A stretch of DNA of 34,977 nt from UBA8337 sp965662725 (GTDB lineage Bacteria; Pseudomonadota; Alphaproteobacteria; RS24): positions 1 to 34,977 of the forward strand of contig CBFIIT010000013.1 in assembly GCA_965662725.1 (NCBI GenBank), in the 5' to 3' direction. Position 1 is the first letter of the stretch. Each line of letters opens with the position of its first letter. Positions 1-8,250 of this stretch are shown one piece after another. The position numbers were made by a program, and so were the translations under genes. The notes beneath the pieces were generated by a model. It was not told where the DNA came from, made no database searches, and was given only the letters and a program-made list of their open reading frames with translations.

Positions 1-1049
1 ATTGGGCCATTATTGGCAACCAGACCGACCGGATGGCCGAAAATACGCGTTTGTACACAGACCAAATTAGGGCCGAAGCGCGATTTAAACTCGGTAAATT
101 CTGAGCCATCCACCAGACGGGCAATCAATTCGCGACTGTCATAAGGGATTTTATAATCGACCGGCACCAGACCGAGAATTTCTTCCGCATCGTAAAGCGG
201 CTCGTCAAATGCGCGCTGCGGCAAAGGCGGGCAATGCTCATTCCAGCCAATATTCGATACCACATCACGGATTTGGCGAATGCCGTCAGCGTCATCTTCG
301 GCCAGATATTCAATCAAACCGGAAACAGAAGCGTGCATTTCACTGCCGCCCAATTCGCGCTCATCGGCAATCTCACCGGTCGCCGCCTGCACCAAAGCTG
401 CGCCACCCAAAGCTGCCATGCCATTATGTTTGACGCCGACATTATAGTCAGACATGCCGGGCATATACGCGCCGCCCGCCGTTGACGGGCCGTGCAGCAC
501 GGTCATGGTCGGAATACCGGCCGCGCTTAATTGCCCAAGGCTGCAAAACACGCCGCCGCCATGCGCCCATAATTCGACTTTATATTGCATCAAATTGGCA
601 CCGGCGCTTTCCACCAAATGAATGAATGGCAGCTTGTTTTTCAGCGCCAATTGCATGGTTTCAAGATTTTTGCGAAAGCCCATTTCGGTCGCGGCACCGG
701 CATTAATGCCGCTATCGGCAACACAGACCATGCAGCGCACGCCCGACACATAGCCGATACCGGCCAATACAGAACCACCCGGAATGGAAGTATCGCGATC
801 CGGATCATCGACGCAATAGCTGGCCATATTATAGAGCGGCAAAAACGGCATGCCGGGATCCAGTAATTGCGCCAGACGGTCACGCGGGGTTAATTGGCCG
901 CGCTCTTCAAAACGCGGACGACGTTTTTCAGACGCCGCTTCAGCGCGCGCTTCCAGCATCCGCAAATGCGCGATTTTCTCAAGCTGGTCTCCACGATTTT
1001 TGGCATAGGCCTCGGATTTTTTATCCAGTTTGGATTCAAACACAGCCAT
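1..1049 (-). CDS. Acyl-CoA carboxylase carboxyltransferase (beta) subunit, partial at left edge
   Basis: About 349 codons are open from the ATG at 1049-1047 to the window edge, so the C-terminal part lies outside. The protein is a carboxyltransferase of the methylcrotonyl/geranyl-CoA carboxylase beta-subunit family, which moves a carboxyl group from biotin onto an acyl-CoA. Visible family features are the LTPRDRLAQLLDPG start of the N-terminal crotonase-fold half, the GGSVLAGIGYVSG strand, VESAGANL, and the GGAYMPGMSDY acyl-CoA-binding loop. Its ATG overlaps the TAA of the upstream AtuA-family gene (TAATG), so the two are probably translationally coupled. An AtuA protein next to such a subunit matches acyclic terpene (atu) clusters, where the partner is geranyl-CoA carboxylase. 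The same subunit type also serves leucine degradation, so the substrate is uncertain. No biotin carboxylase gene is visible; it may lie further left. Confidence 0.9.
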   Translation of the reverse strand, partial: MAVFESKLDKKSEAYAKNRGDQLEKIAHLRMLEARAEAASEKRRPRFEERGQLTPRDRLAQLLDPGMPFLPLYNMASYCVDDPDRDTSIPGGSVLAGIGYVSGVRCMVCVADSGINAGAATEMGFRKNLETMQLALKNKLPFIHLVESAGANLMQYKVELWAHGGGVFCSLGQLSAAGIPTMTVLHGPSTAGGAYMPGMSDYNVGVKHNGMAALGGAALVQAATGEIADERELGGSEMHASVSGLIEYLAEDDADGIRQIRDVVSNIGWNEHCPPLPQRAFDEPLYDAEEILGLVPVDYKIPYDSRELIARLVDGSEFTEFKSRFGPNLVCVQTRIFGHPVGLVANNGP

Positions 1050-2830
1050 TACACAGACTCCGCTAATGTTTCAGGAATGGAAATCGGATGATCGAGCAGG
1101 ATTTGCGCATAGGCTTTCCCCTGCGGGTCATTGCGCAAGGACGCCACGCCGCCGCCGCCCAATGCTTCATCAATCAAAATATTCATCGCATGACTGCCCG
1201 GCAAATAATATCGCGTCAGCCCACTGCCCTCGGCCATAAAATGCCCAAAGCGTTGGCGAATGGCCGCCTCATCCAGTGCCGCCCAAATATACGGCATAAA
1301 GGCCGCATCGCGCGCGATAATACCGATATTGGCCTTATTGCCTTTATCGCCGGAACGCCCCCAAGCCAGCTTAATAAGCGGCACGTCAACCGTGCCTTGC
1401 TGTTGCGGCGCATCGGGTTCAAGCACCGGCGTGATTTCACGGCCATTGACCGCCGCCGCTTCTTCAAAACCGGTGACCGCGCCATCGACATCAATACTGA
1501 TTTCAACTTCGCCTTTCGGCAGTAGGAACGAAAACAAGCGCACCACAGGCGATGGCTTGGCGCGCGAGCCGGCAAAAATGGACAGCCCGGCCGGTGTCGC
1601 CAAACCAAGCCCACTTATTTCTTTCAATAATGCACCGCAGCCGACTTGGCTTTCATGCTTGGCGGCGATTTTCAGCACCACTTCGCGGCTTTGTGGATTG
1701 TCTCCGGCAGCACCGAATTGACTGTCATCGCCGATAATCTCAACACTGGTCTCGCTATAATCGGCCAGATTATGTTGCCGCAAAACGGCCCGCGCACGGG
1801 CAAAGGCAGCGTCGGCAAAATGGCGTGCTTTGGCCGCCGCATCGATACCAACAAAACTCATCATCGTTCCGGCACGAAACCCGTCCGCATATGTAGCGCA
1901 AACCTTGTAACTATCAGGTGCTGTGCTGCCCTTGGCATTGGCAACACGCACTTGATTGTCACCTGTTTGTTCAATCGTCACGGCTGAGAAATCGCAAGCG
2001 ACATCGGGCAATAAATAGGCTTGCGGGTCGCCGATTTCGTAAAGCATTTGCTCCGATACCGTTCCAACATTGACCACACCACCCGTGCCTTCAGGCTTAC
2101 CGACAGTGAACACGCCCTCGCCATCAATATCGATAAACGGATAACCGATATCGGCAATATCGCCGGATAATTGCCAATCGGTAAAATTGCCACCGGAGGC
2201 TTGCGGCCCACATTCGATAATATGACCGGCCAGCGATCCTGCCGCCAGCTTATCGAGATCTGCCGCCTGCCAGCCAAACGCATGAATACACGCGCCAAGC
2301 GTTACCGCACTGTCAACGCTGCGGCCGGTGATGACAATATCGGCACCGGCATCCAAAGCAGCGGCCACCGGAAAGCCGCCAAGATAGGCATTAACGCTGG
2401 CCAAAGATTGCGTCTCAGGGCAGTCGGCACCTGAAAACATATCTTTTCTATCGGCAAAGCTGTCGCGCGCCGGCAGCAAATCATCGCCGCCAATGATCGC
2501 GACTTTTAAATCCAATCCGGCTTCGGCAATCAAAGCGCGCGCCGCCGCGCCACAAGCCGCCGGATTGACGCCTCCGGCATTGGTCAGAATTTTGACTTTC
2601 TTTTCGGCAATCTCGCGCAAATTCGGCTTCAATACACCGGTAATGAAATCGGTCGCGAAACCGGCTTCCGGATTATTGGCCCGTGCGCGCGCCAAAATGG
2701 ACATGGTGATTTCAGCCAGAAAGTCATAGACCAGATAATCCATGCCTTCGACTTGCAAAAGCTGCGGCGTCGCCATCATGCTTTCGCCCCAATAGCCACT
2801 GGCCCCGCCAATTCTTATTGTCTTACTCAT
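1049..2830 (-). CDS. AtuA family protein (acyclic terpene utilisation, DUF1446)
   Basis: This 593-residue cytosolic protein starts with the IRIGGASGYWGES motif typical of AtuA/DUF1446 proteins. It continues with the conserved LTNAGGVNPAACG and AIIGGDDLLP segments and ends in the smaller AtuA C-terminal domain (KLAWGRSGDKGNKANIG, about residue 490 onward). AtuA is required for citronellol/geraniol use in Pseudomonas, but its reaction has not been settled. I chose the ATG at 2830 because GGGAG lies 6 nt upstream; an in-frame extension reaches 2863 but has no such site. It is the first gene of a leftward operon, with its stop codon overlapping the start of the carboxyltransferase. A -35/-10 pair sits just upstream. 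Length and domain order are normal for the family. Confidence 0.88.
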   Translation of the reverse strand: MSKTIRIGGASGYWGESMMATPQLLQVEGMDYLVYDFLAEITMSILARARANNPEAGFATDFITGVLKPNLREIAEKKVKILTNAGGVNPAACGAAARALIAEAGLDLKVAIIGGDDLLPARDSFADRKDMFSGADCPETQSLASVNAYLGGFPVAAALDAGADIVITGRSVDSAVTLGACIHAFGWQAADLDKLAAGSLAGHIIECGPQASGGNFTDWQLSGDIADIGYPFIDIDGEGVFTVGKPEGTGGVVNVGTVSEQMLYEIGDPQAYLLPDVACDFSAVTIEQTGDNQVRVANAKGSTAPDSYKVCATYADGFRAGTMMSFVGIDAAAKARHFADAAFARARAVLRQHNLADYSETSVEIIGDDSQFGAAGDNPQSREVVLKIAAKHESQVGCGALLKEISGLGLATPAGLSIFAGSRAKPSPVVRLFSFLLPKGEVEISIDVDGAVTGFEEAAAVNGREITPVLEPDAPQQQGTVDVPLIKLAWGRSGDKGNKANIGIIARDAAFMPYIWAALDEAAIRQRFGHFMAEGSGLTRYYLPGSHAMNILIDEALGGGGVASLRNDPQGKAYAQILLDHPISIPETLAESV

Positions 2831-2849
2831 AATCGCTCCCTGAGGCAGG

Positions 2850-2877
2850 ATGTTAGCGTGCAAACTTGCTTTGTAAA
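2850..2877 (-). promoter_or_regulatory. Candidate sigma-70-type promoter of the AtuA-carboxyltransferase operon
   Basis: On the minus strand TTTACA (2877-2872) and TAACAT (2855-2850) are separated by 16 bp, a good vegetative promoter match about 20 bp before the AtuA start codon. The -35 box lies inside one arm of an 8-bp inverted repeat, so a repressor bound there would block the polymerase. Confidence 0.45.
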
Positions 2878-2910
2878 GCCGGACAGGCCACCATGCGGCA
2901 AATTTACAAA
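2870..2910. promoter_or_regulatory. Inverted repeat in the divergent AtuA / acyl-CoA dehydrogenase intergenic region
   Basis: TTTGTAAA at 2870-2877 and its exact complement TTTACAAA at 2903-2910 lie 33 bp apart, about three helical turns. The left arm overlaps the -35 box of the leftward operon and the right arm lies about 20 bp before the rightward start codon. This is suitable for an operator controlling both directions. No regulator gene is adjacent, and 8-bp AT-rich arms can occur by chance. Confidence 0.3.
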
Positions 2911-2930
2911 AAATTTCGAGGAGCCGGAAA

Positions 2931-4073
2931 ATGCTGAACCCTTTTGAAACCGAAGAGCGACGCGCCTTTCAAGACAATGTGCGGAAATTCATGGAAGCCG
3001 AGATTAATCCGCATGTTGATGATTGGGAAGAAGCCGGAAGCTATCCGCATGAGGTGAACGAAAAAGTCTGCCAATTGGGAGTGTTCGGCTTCGATATTCC
3101 TGAAGAATATGGCGGTCTCGGCTTTGACGATATGCATATGCGCAAAGCGGTTGGCATTGAAATGGGCCGCTCCTCTGCCGGTGGCGTAATGGCCAGTGTC
3201 GGCTCGCGTTCCATTATGCTGAAACCGCTGACCGAATTGGCCAATGATGAAATTAGATCCCGCGCCCTACCCGATTTGCTATCGGGCAAAAAAGGCGGCG
3301 CGCTGGGTATTACCGAACCGGGCGGTGGTTCTGATGTCGCCAATATCAAGACAACAGCGCATAAAGACGGCAATGAATGGGTGTTGAACGGCCAAAAAAT
3401 GTTCATCACCGGCGGCATGCAAGCCAGCTATTTTGTTATCGCCGCACGCACCGGCAAGGACGGCATGGGCGGCATTTCGTTGTTTTTTGTCGATGCCGAT
3501 ACACCCGGTTTCACCCGCACGCCGATTGAGCGCAAAATGGGCTGGTGGGCATCAGATACGACAACGCTGTATTTTGATGATTGCCGCGTCCCTGCCGATA
3601 ACCTCATGGGCGAGGAAAATAAGGGCTTTTACGCCATTATGAATAATTTCAATTATGAGCGTTTTTGGATGGCCGCACAAATGGCCGGTATGTCGATGCG
3701 CTTGTTTGACGAATGTGTCGCTTATGCACAAGACCGTGAAACCTTTGGCGACAAGCTGATTTCGCATCAGGTGATACGCCATAAGTTAGCCGATATGTCG
3801 GCCAATATTGACGCGATGGACGCCTATCTCAATCAAGTGGCTGAGATTATGAATCGCGGCGAGAGCGCGCTGGCGGAAATTTCCAAACTGAAATTTTACT
3901 GCTCCACCAATCTTGAGAAAAACGCCAGCGAGGCGATGCAAATTATGGGCGGCGCCGGATATTTGCGCGGCCATGCGGTTGAGCGAATTTATCGCGATGT
4001 CAAAGTGATGGCGATTGGCGGTGGCTCGGAAGAGATTATGCGCGACCTGTCTGTGCGGCTGATGGGCTTGTAA
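2931..4073 (+). CDS. Acyl-CoA dehydrogenase (isovaleryl/citronellyl-type active site)
   Basis: This 380-residue protein has normal length for the flavin-dependent acyl-CoA dehydrogenases that introduce the alpha-beta double bond into acyl-CoAs. The FAD/substrate signature ALGITEPGGGSD is at about 124-135, followed by GQKMFITGG and, near the C-terminus, QIMGGAGYLRG and ERIYRDVKVM. The catalytic base of most family members (Glu in the C-terminal YEGT segment) is replaced by Gly (AIGGGSEE). Instead Glu243 in NYERF sits where isovaleryl-CoA and long-chain acyl-CoA dehydrogenases carry theirs, which suggests a branched or long substrate. The start is preceded by GAGGAG. The gene runs divergently from the AtuA operon and upstream of the CoA-transferase, consistent with one acyl-CoA degradation pathway. 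Confidence 0.9.
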   Translation: MLNPFETEERRAFQDNVRKFMEAEINPHVDDWEEAGSYPHEVNEKVCQLGVFGFDIPEEYGGLGFDDMHMRKAVGIEMGRSSAGGVMASVGSRSIMLKPLTELANDEIRSRALPDLLSGKKGGALGITEPGGGSDVANIKTTAHKDGNEWVLNGQKMFITGGMQASYFVIAARTGKDGMGGISLFFVDADTPGFTRTPIERKMGWWASDTTTLYFDDCRVPADNLMGEENKGFYAIMNNFNYERFWMAAQMAGMSMRLFDECVAYAQDRETFGDKLISHQVIRHKLADMSANIDAMDAYLNQVAEIMNRGESALAEISKLKFYCSTNLEKNASEAMQIMGGAGYLRGHAVERIYRDVKVMAIGGGSEEIMRDLSVRLMGL

Positions 4074-4087
4074 GTTACTTGCCTTTA

Positions 4088-4115
4088 CCCTCCCTCTTCT
4101 TCGGATGGGGGAGGG
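4088..4115 (+). terminator. Strong stem-loop with UUCG tetraloop after the acyl-CoA dehydrogenase gene
   Basis: A 12-position stem (4088-4099 with 4104-4115; one U-U mismatch and one G-U pair) closes a C(UUCG)G tetraloop 15 bp after the stop codon. It is followed by CAAAATTT rather than a clean U-run, so it may be a weak terminator or an mRNA-stabilising 3' hairpin. It makes co-transcription with the CoA-transferase gene, 160 bp downstream, less certain. Confidence 0.5.
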
Positions 4116-4234
4116 CAAAATTTAACGGGTGGTCTCAACATGAAGTTTGATGCCGCTCTTTTTTATTTTTACCAAAACTTGACCCCTCGCCCCGCCTTTC
4201 ATAGCATTTTTGAGAAATTGCTTGGGAGAGCGTG

Positions 4235-5452
4235 ATGAGCAGTAAACCGACAGCTGAAAAACCCCTGGCCGGACTGAAAGTCGTCGAAATGTCGACCATG
4301 GTCACCTGCGCCCTATCAGCCATGATGTTGCGCGCGCAAGGCGCCGAGGTGGTGAAGGTCGAGCCGGTGCTGATGGGCGACCCGATGCGCTATCTCGGCA
4401 GTCAGAAAAACGGCGTCTCCGCCTTGTTTCATAATTGCAATCGCGGCAAGCGCTCACTGGCCATTGATATGAAACATGAAAGCGGCGTTGAAGCGGTGAA
4501 GCGGCTGGCCGCTGATGCGGATATTTTGCTGAATAATTATCGCCCGGGCGTGATGGATAAGTTGGGGCTGGGCAGCGATGTTTTGCGTGCTGCCAATCCG
4601 CGCCTTATCAATGTCGCAGTAACCGGCTTCGGCACGGTCGGGCCAATGGCGGAACGGCCTGCCTATGACCATGTCATTCAGGGGATTTCCGGCATCACCG
4701 CTCTGCAAGGCGGCTTGAATGAGGATGGCAGCGACAGTTTCGATTTTGTGCGCCAGCTTATGTGCGATAAAATTACCGCCTATACGGTGGCACAAGCAGC
4801 CACAGCGGCCTTGGTGGCGCGCGCCAGCACAGGCGAAGGCCAGCATATTGATATTTCCATGCTGCATGCCTGCCTCGCCTTCATGTGGCCAGATGGCATG
4901 ATGCACCAAACTCTGCACGATGAAGACGCGATTGATATGCCGCCAATGTCAGAAAGCTATCAAACGATAAACACCAAAGACGGCGCGATTGCCGCCTCCA
5001 TATTGGCTGACCAACATTGGGAAGCGGTTGCAAATCTGATAGGGCGCGAGGAATTGAAAACTGATCCGCGCTTTGAAAGCCTGCCCGCGCGTATGCTCAA
5101 TCTCGGTGACATGATGGCGGTGCTGAAAGACGGCGCATTGCATTTAACCATCGCTGAAGTCATGCAAGCTTTCGAGGCGGCGGATGTGCCCAGCGCCCCA
5201 TGCGAGCGGCGGCGCACTGTCAGCGCCAATGCTCAAGTGCAAGCCATAGGCGCGCTTGAAACCTATGTGACGGAAAATATCGGCAAGCTGACCGCGCCGA
5301 CCCCGCCGGCTTTGTTTGCCGGCGCGCCCACATCGCTGGCCGAGCCAAGCCCAAATCACGGCCAGCACAGCCGCGAAATCATGAATGAATTGGGATTTGA
5401 CGCGGCGCTGGTAGAGGATATGGCGCAAAAAGGCGCGCTTTTATGCGGCTGA
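4235..5452 (+). CDS. CaiB/BaiF family CoA-transferase (class III)
   Basis: This 405-residue protein is a full-length family III CoA-transferase, an enzyme that moves CoA between carboxylic acids. It begins PLAGLKVVEM and carries GAEVVKVEP, the conserved NYRPGVMDKLGLG stretch, YDHVIQGISG and the probable catalytic aspartate at about 178 in MCDKITA. The STGEGQHIDISML segment is also typical. The ATG at 4235 is preferred because GGGAG lies 6-7 nt upstream; a GTG three bases earlier is less likely. It follows the acyl-CoA dehydrogenase on the same strand and converges with the biotin-carboxyltransferase gene, 19 bp away. It probably activates the acid degraded by this block. The substrate cannot be read from sequence. 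Confidence 0.88.
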   Translation: MSSKPTAEKPLAGLKVVEMSTMVTCALSAMMLRAQGAEVVKVEPVLMGDPMRYLGSQKNGVSALFHNCNRGKRSLAIDMKHESGVEAVKRLAADADILLNNYRPGVMDKLGLGSDVLRAANPRLINVAVTGFGTVGPMAERPAYDHVIQGISGITALQGGLNEDGSDSFDFVRQLMCDKITAYTVAQAATAALVARASTGEGQHIDISMLHACLAFMWPDGMMHQTLHDEDAIDMPPMSESYQTINTKDGAIAASILADQHWEAVANLIGREELKTDPRFESLPARMLNLGDMMAVLKDGALHLTIAEVMQAFEAADVPSAPCERRRTVSANAQVQAIGALETYVTENIGKLTAPTPPALFAGAPTSLAEPSPNHGQHSREIMNELGFDAALVEDMAQKGALLCG

Positions 5453-5471
5453 TGGCGACGGGTTAACGAAA

Positions 5472-7316
5472 TCACCAAGTCGGAATAAAAGGCCGCTTGC
5501 CGCTTTTATTTCGCTTGCCGACCGGCATGGATTTAAGCGCGCGCAATAAATAATGGCGCGTCTCCATCGGGTCAATCACCGCGTCAATCTCGTGATACAT
5601 GGCGGCGTTTAATGCCTTGCCATTGGCAATCATCGCATCCAGCAATTTATTGAACAGCGCATCGCCCTCCGCTGTGCCCTCGCCTCCGGCAGCGGCAATC
5701 TCTTTTGAATAACCAAGCCGCACCGCGCCCTCCAGCCCCATCGGGCCAAACTCACCGGTTGGCCAAGCCAGCGTCATTTGCGGCACATGCAGACTGCCCA
5801 TGCCCATGGCCTGCGCGCCCAGCCCATAGCCCTTGCGCATGACCACCATAAACACCGGCACGGAAATACTCGCGCCCGCCACCAACATGGAAGAGGCGCG
5901 GCGCACTGTGCCGAATTTTTCATGCTCCGGCCCGACCATAAAGCCCGGCGTATCGCAGAAAGAGACAATCGGTAGATCAAAGCCATCGCATAGCTGCACA
6001 AAGCGACCGGCTTTTTCTGCCGCCTCGGCATCAATCGCGCCGCCCAGATGCGCCGGATTATTGGCAATCAGACCGAAAGGCCGCCCCTCAATTCGCATAA
6101 AGCCGGTAATCATGCCCATGCCATAAGCGCGGCGCAGTTCAAGAAAACTATCCGTGTCGGCCATCATCTCAATCGCCTCGCGCATATCATAAGCGCGCTT
6201 TCTGTCTTCGGGAATAATATGGCGCAGCTTACGTTGGTCATCGCAGGCATGGCTTTTCAATCTACCCTGAAAATAACCGAGTAGTTTTTTCGTCATAGCT
6301 GTGGCGTCGGCCTCATCTTCGGCCAATAAATCGACCACGCCGTTTTCGGTTTGAATATCCATCGGCCCGACATCTGTCGGCGCAACTTGCCCCAATCCAC
6401 CGCCTTCAATCATCGCCGGGCCGCCCATGCCGATATAGCTGTCTTTCGTCGCAATGGTGATATCGGCACAGCCGAACAACACCGCATTACCGGCAAAGCA
6501 ATAGCCATTATTCACCGCAATGCGCGGCGCGACACCGCTGGCCTGCGCCCATGTCGCAAAGGTCATCACATCCAAACCGCCACCGGAAATTTTACTGGCA
6601 TCCGTATCGCCCGGCCGACCGCCACCGCCTTCTGTATAAAACACTGTCGGCACTTGCCATTCATGCGCCATCTCCAGCACACGGTCGGTCTTTTTATGAT
6701 TGAACAAACCTTGCGTGCCGGCCAGCACCGTATAGTCATAAGCCAGCACGGCAGTGCGGGCCGCGTCTTCGTCAAACATATCGCCATTGACCGCGCCGAA
6801 ACCGGCAACCAGCCCATCGGCCGGAGTGTTGTCGATAAGGTCGTCCAAGTCGCGGCGTTGACGCTGCGCCGCCACCATGAGCTGACCATATTCGATAAAA
6901 CTATCCGCATCGCATAAATCATCGACATTCTCGCGCGCCGTGCGATGACCTTTCTCATGCCGCTTGGCAATTTTTTCAGGCCGATTGGCATCTTGCGTGC
7001 GCGCCAGCCTTGCCTGCAATTCGCTCAAATCGGTGCGTATTGTGTCGAGGTCTTGCGCCTTGGTTTGCAATTCCGCATCCGCCGCCGCTTCACCCGCTTC
7101 AATGGAAAACACCAATGCCGCTTCTTCGACCACTTCGCCGACATCATATTTCAGCGCAGTAACTTTGCCCGAAACCGGCGCGGCCAACGCATGCTGCATC
7201 TTCATTGCTTCCAATATAACCAGTTCTTGCCCGACACTTACCGTATCGCCAACCGCCACATTGACGGCATGAACCACTGCCTGCATGGGCGCTTTTACCG
7301 ATTGCGCTTTACTCAT
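5472..7316 (-). CDS. Carboxyltransferase with fused N-terminal biotin-carrier domain
   Basis: This 614-residue protein has an unusual domain order. Residues 1-75 form a biotinyl domain with the attachment motif EAMKM, biotin going on Lys39. A charged linker (about 76-120) joins it to a full acyl-CoA carboxyltransferase with IDNTPADGLVAG, the NNPAHLGGAID loop and FCDTPGFMVG. In most acyl-CoA carboxylases the biotin domain is at the C-terminus of the biotin carboxylase subunit. Here it travels with the carboxyltransferase, so a separate biotin carboxylase is needed and none is in the window. Its ATG overlaps the TGA of the upstream hydrolase-fold gene (ATGA), so the two are translationally coupled. 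Substrate unknown; it differs clearly from the partial carboxyltransferase at the left edge. Confidence 0.87.
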   Translation of the reverse strand: MSKAQSVKAPMQAVVHAVNVAVGDTVSVGQELVILEAMKMQHALAAPVSGKVTALKYDVGEVVEEAALVFSIEAGEAAADAELQTKAQDLDTIRTDLSELQARLARTQDANRPEKIAKRHEKGHRTARENVDDLCDADSFIEYGQLMVAAQRQRRDLDDLIDNTPADGLVAGFGAVNGDMFDEDAARTAVLAYDYTVLAGTQGLFNHKKTDRVLEMAHEWQVPTVFYTEGGGGRPGDTDASKISGGGLDVMTFATWAQASGVAPRIAVNNGYCFAGNAVLFGCADITIATKDSYIGMGGPAMIEGGGLGQVAPTDVGPMDIQTENGVVDLLAEDEADATAMTKKLLGYFQGRLKSHACDDQRKLRHIIPEDRKRAYDMREAIEMMADTDSFLELRRAYGMGMITGFMRIEGRPFGLIANNPAHLGGAIDAEAAEKAGRFVQLCDGFDLPIVSFCDTPGFMVGPEHEKFGTVRRASSMLVAGASISVPVFMVVMRKGYGLGAQAMGMGSLHVPQMTLAWPTGEFGPMGLEGAVRLGYSKEIAAAGGEGTAEGDALFNKLLDAMIANGKALNAAMYHEIDAVIDPMETRHYLLRALKSMPVGKRNKSGKRPFIPTW

Positions 7317-8200
7317 TTCACCATCTCCACAAAATCCAGAACCGCCGCCGTTACCAATTCAGGATGCTCGGGTAAAATCGCATGACCGGCATTTTCAATC
7401 CGCGCCACTTTTATGCGCGCGCCAAATTCTTGCTGCAATAAATCTGCCGTGTGTTCGGGCGGCGCAATCGCGTCTTGCATGCCCTGCACCACCAAAAGCG
7501 GGGCTGTGCCGCTATGCCACCAATCGGATGAAGGCGAATTGGTGGCGGCGCGGATTTGCATTTGAGAGGTCGCGATATTCCAGCCGCGCAACCAATAATC
7601 GGGCATTTCATTCTCGCCGGCAAAAAGCGCCAGCCGCACTTTCGGCGCGCGCCAGCTATCGGGCATCCATGTCCAAAAAGTGCGAATAAGCGCAGCGCGT
7701 ATCTCCGGCGCAATCTCAATTTTACCGCCTGCCGCAACCAGCACTGTGCCTTTTGTTCCGTCTTGATATTTGCTGGCAAATGCACGCGCCACACGATTAC
7801 CGAAAGCGTGCCCCAGCACCACCGGCGTATCGATACCGGCATCGTCAATAATCGCCGCCACATCATCGGCCAAATCAAACAAAGTGATATCTTGATTGTC
7901 GAGGCCACCGCGGCGACGCATGCCGCGCGGCTCCACCAGCAGCACATCAAAGCCTGCCGCTTGCACATCCAACGCCAGTTCATTGAAATCAGAAGCCGAC
8001 CGACCGAGCGATGGCAGCATCACCACTGCGCCTTTGGCCTCTTCGGCGCGCAACTCAAAATAAACCAATGAGGTGCCTTCACGCGCTACCTCATTGCGGT
8101 CGCCCAGCGTGTCACGCGGCGTCGCGCCATAAAATGTTTTCGCTGCCAAGCCCATAAAGACCAGCAGCACAAAGCTCATCACTATCAGTATATTTTTCAT
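7313..8200 (-). CDS. Membrane-anchored alpha/beta-hydrolase fold protein lacking the nucleophile serine
   Basis: This 295-residue protein begins with an uncleaved-looking hydrophobic segment (about residues 4-21, ILIVMSFVLLVFMG), followed by a periplasm-facing alpha/beta-hydrolase domain. The nucleophile elbow, normally G-x-S-x-G, reads GHAFG with alanine (about residue 132) at the serine position. The late Asp and His regions (VQGMQDAIAPPEH and ENAGHAILPEHPE) are present. It may be a non-hydrolytic binding protein or use another mechanism; GHAFGN elbows occur in some database families as far as I recall. The ATG at 8200 is preferred over a TTG three bases upstream. It overlaps the biotin-carboxyltransferase by 4 bp, suggesting linked roles. 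Confidence 0.8.
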   Translation of the reverse strand: MKNILIVMSFVLLVFMGLAAKTFYGATPRDTLGDRNEVAREGTSLVYFELRAEEAKGAVVMLPSLGRSASDFNELALDVQAAGFDVLLVEPRGMRRRGGLDNQDITLFDLADDVAAIIDDAGIDTPVVLGHAFGNRVARAFASKYQDGTKGTVLVAAGGKIEIAPEIRAALIRTFWTWMPDSWRAPKVRLALFAGENEMPDYWLRGWNIATSQMQIRAATNSPSSDWWHSGTAPLLVVQGMQDAIAPPEHTADLLQQEFGARIKVARIENAGHAILPEHPELVTAAVLDFVEMVK

Positions 8201-8250
8201 CAAGCCGCCCTCCGCGCATTATCCTGCACCAGAGCGAGCGCGTTGTGAAG

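Noticed and set aside
6351..6917. Plus-strand open frame of 188 codons
   Set aside because: It is antisense to the conserved carboxyltransferase domain and is rich in His/Arg as expected for a shadow frame.
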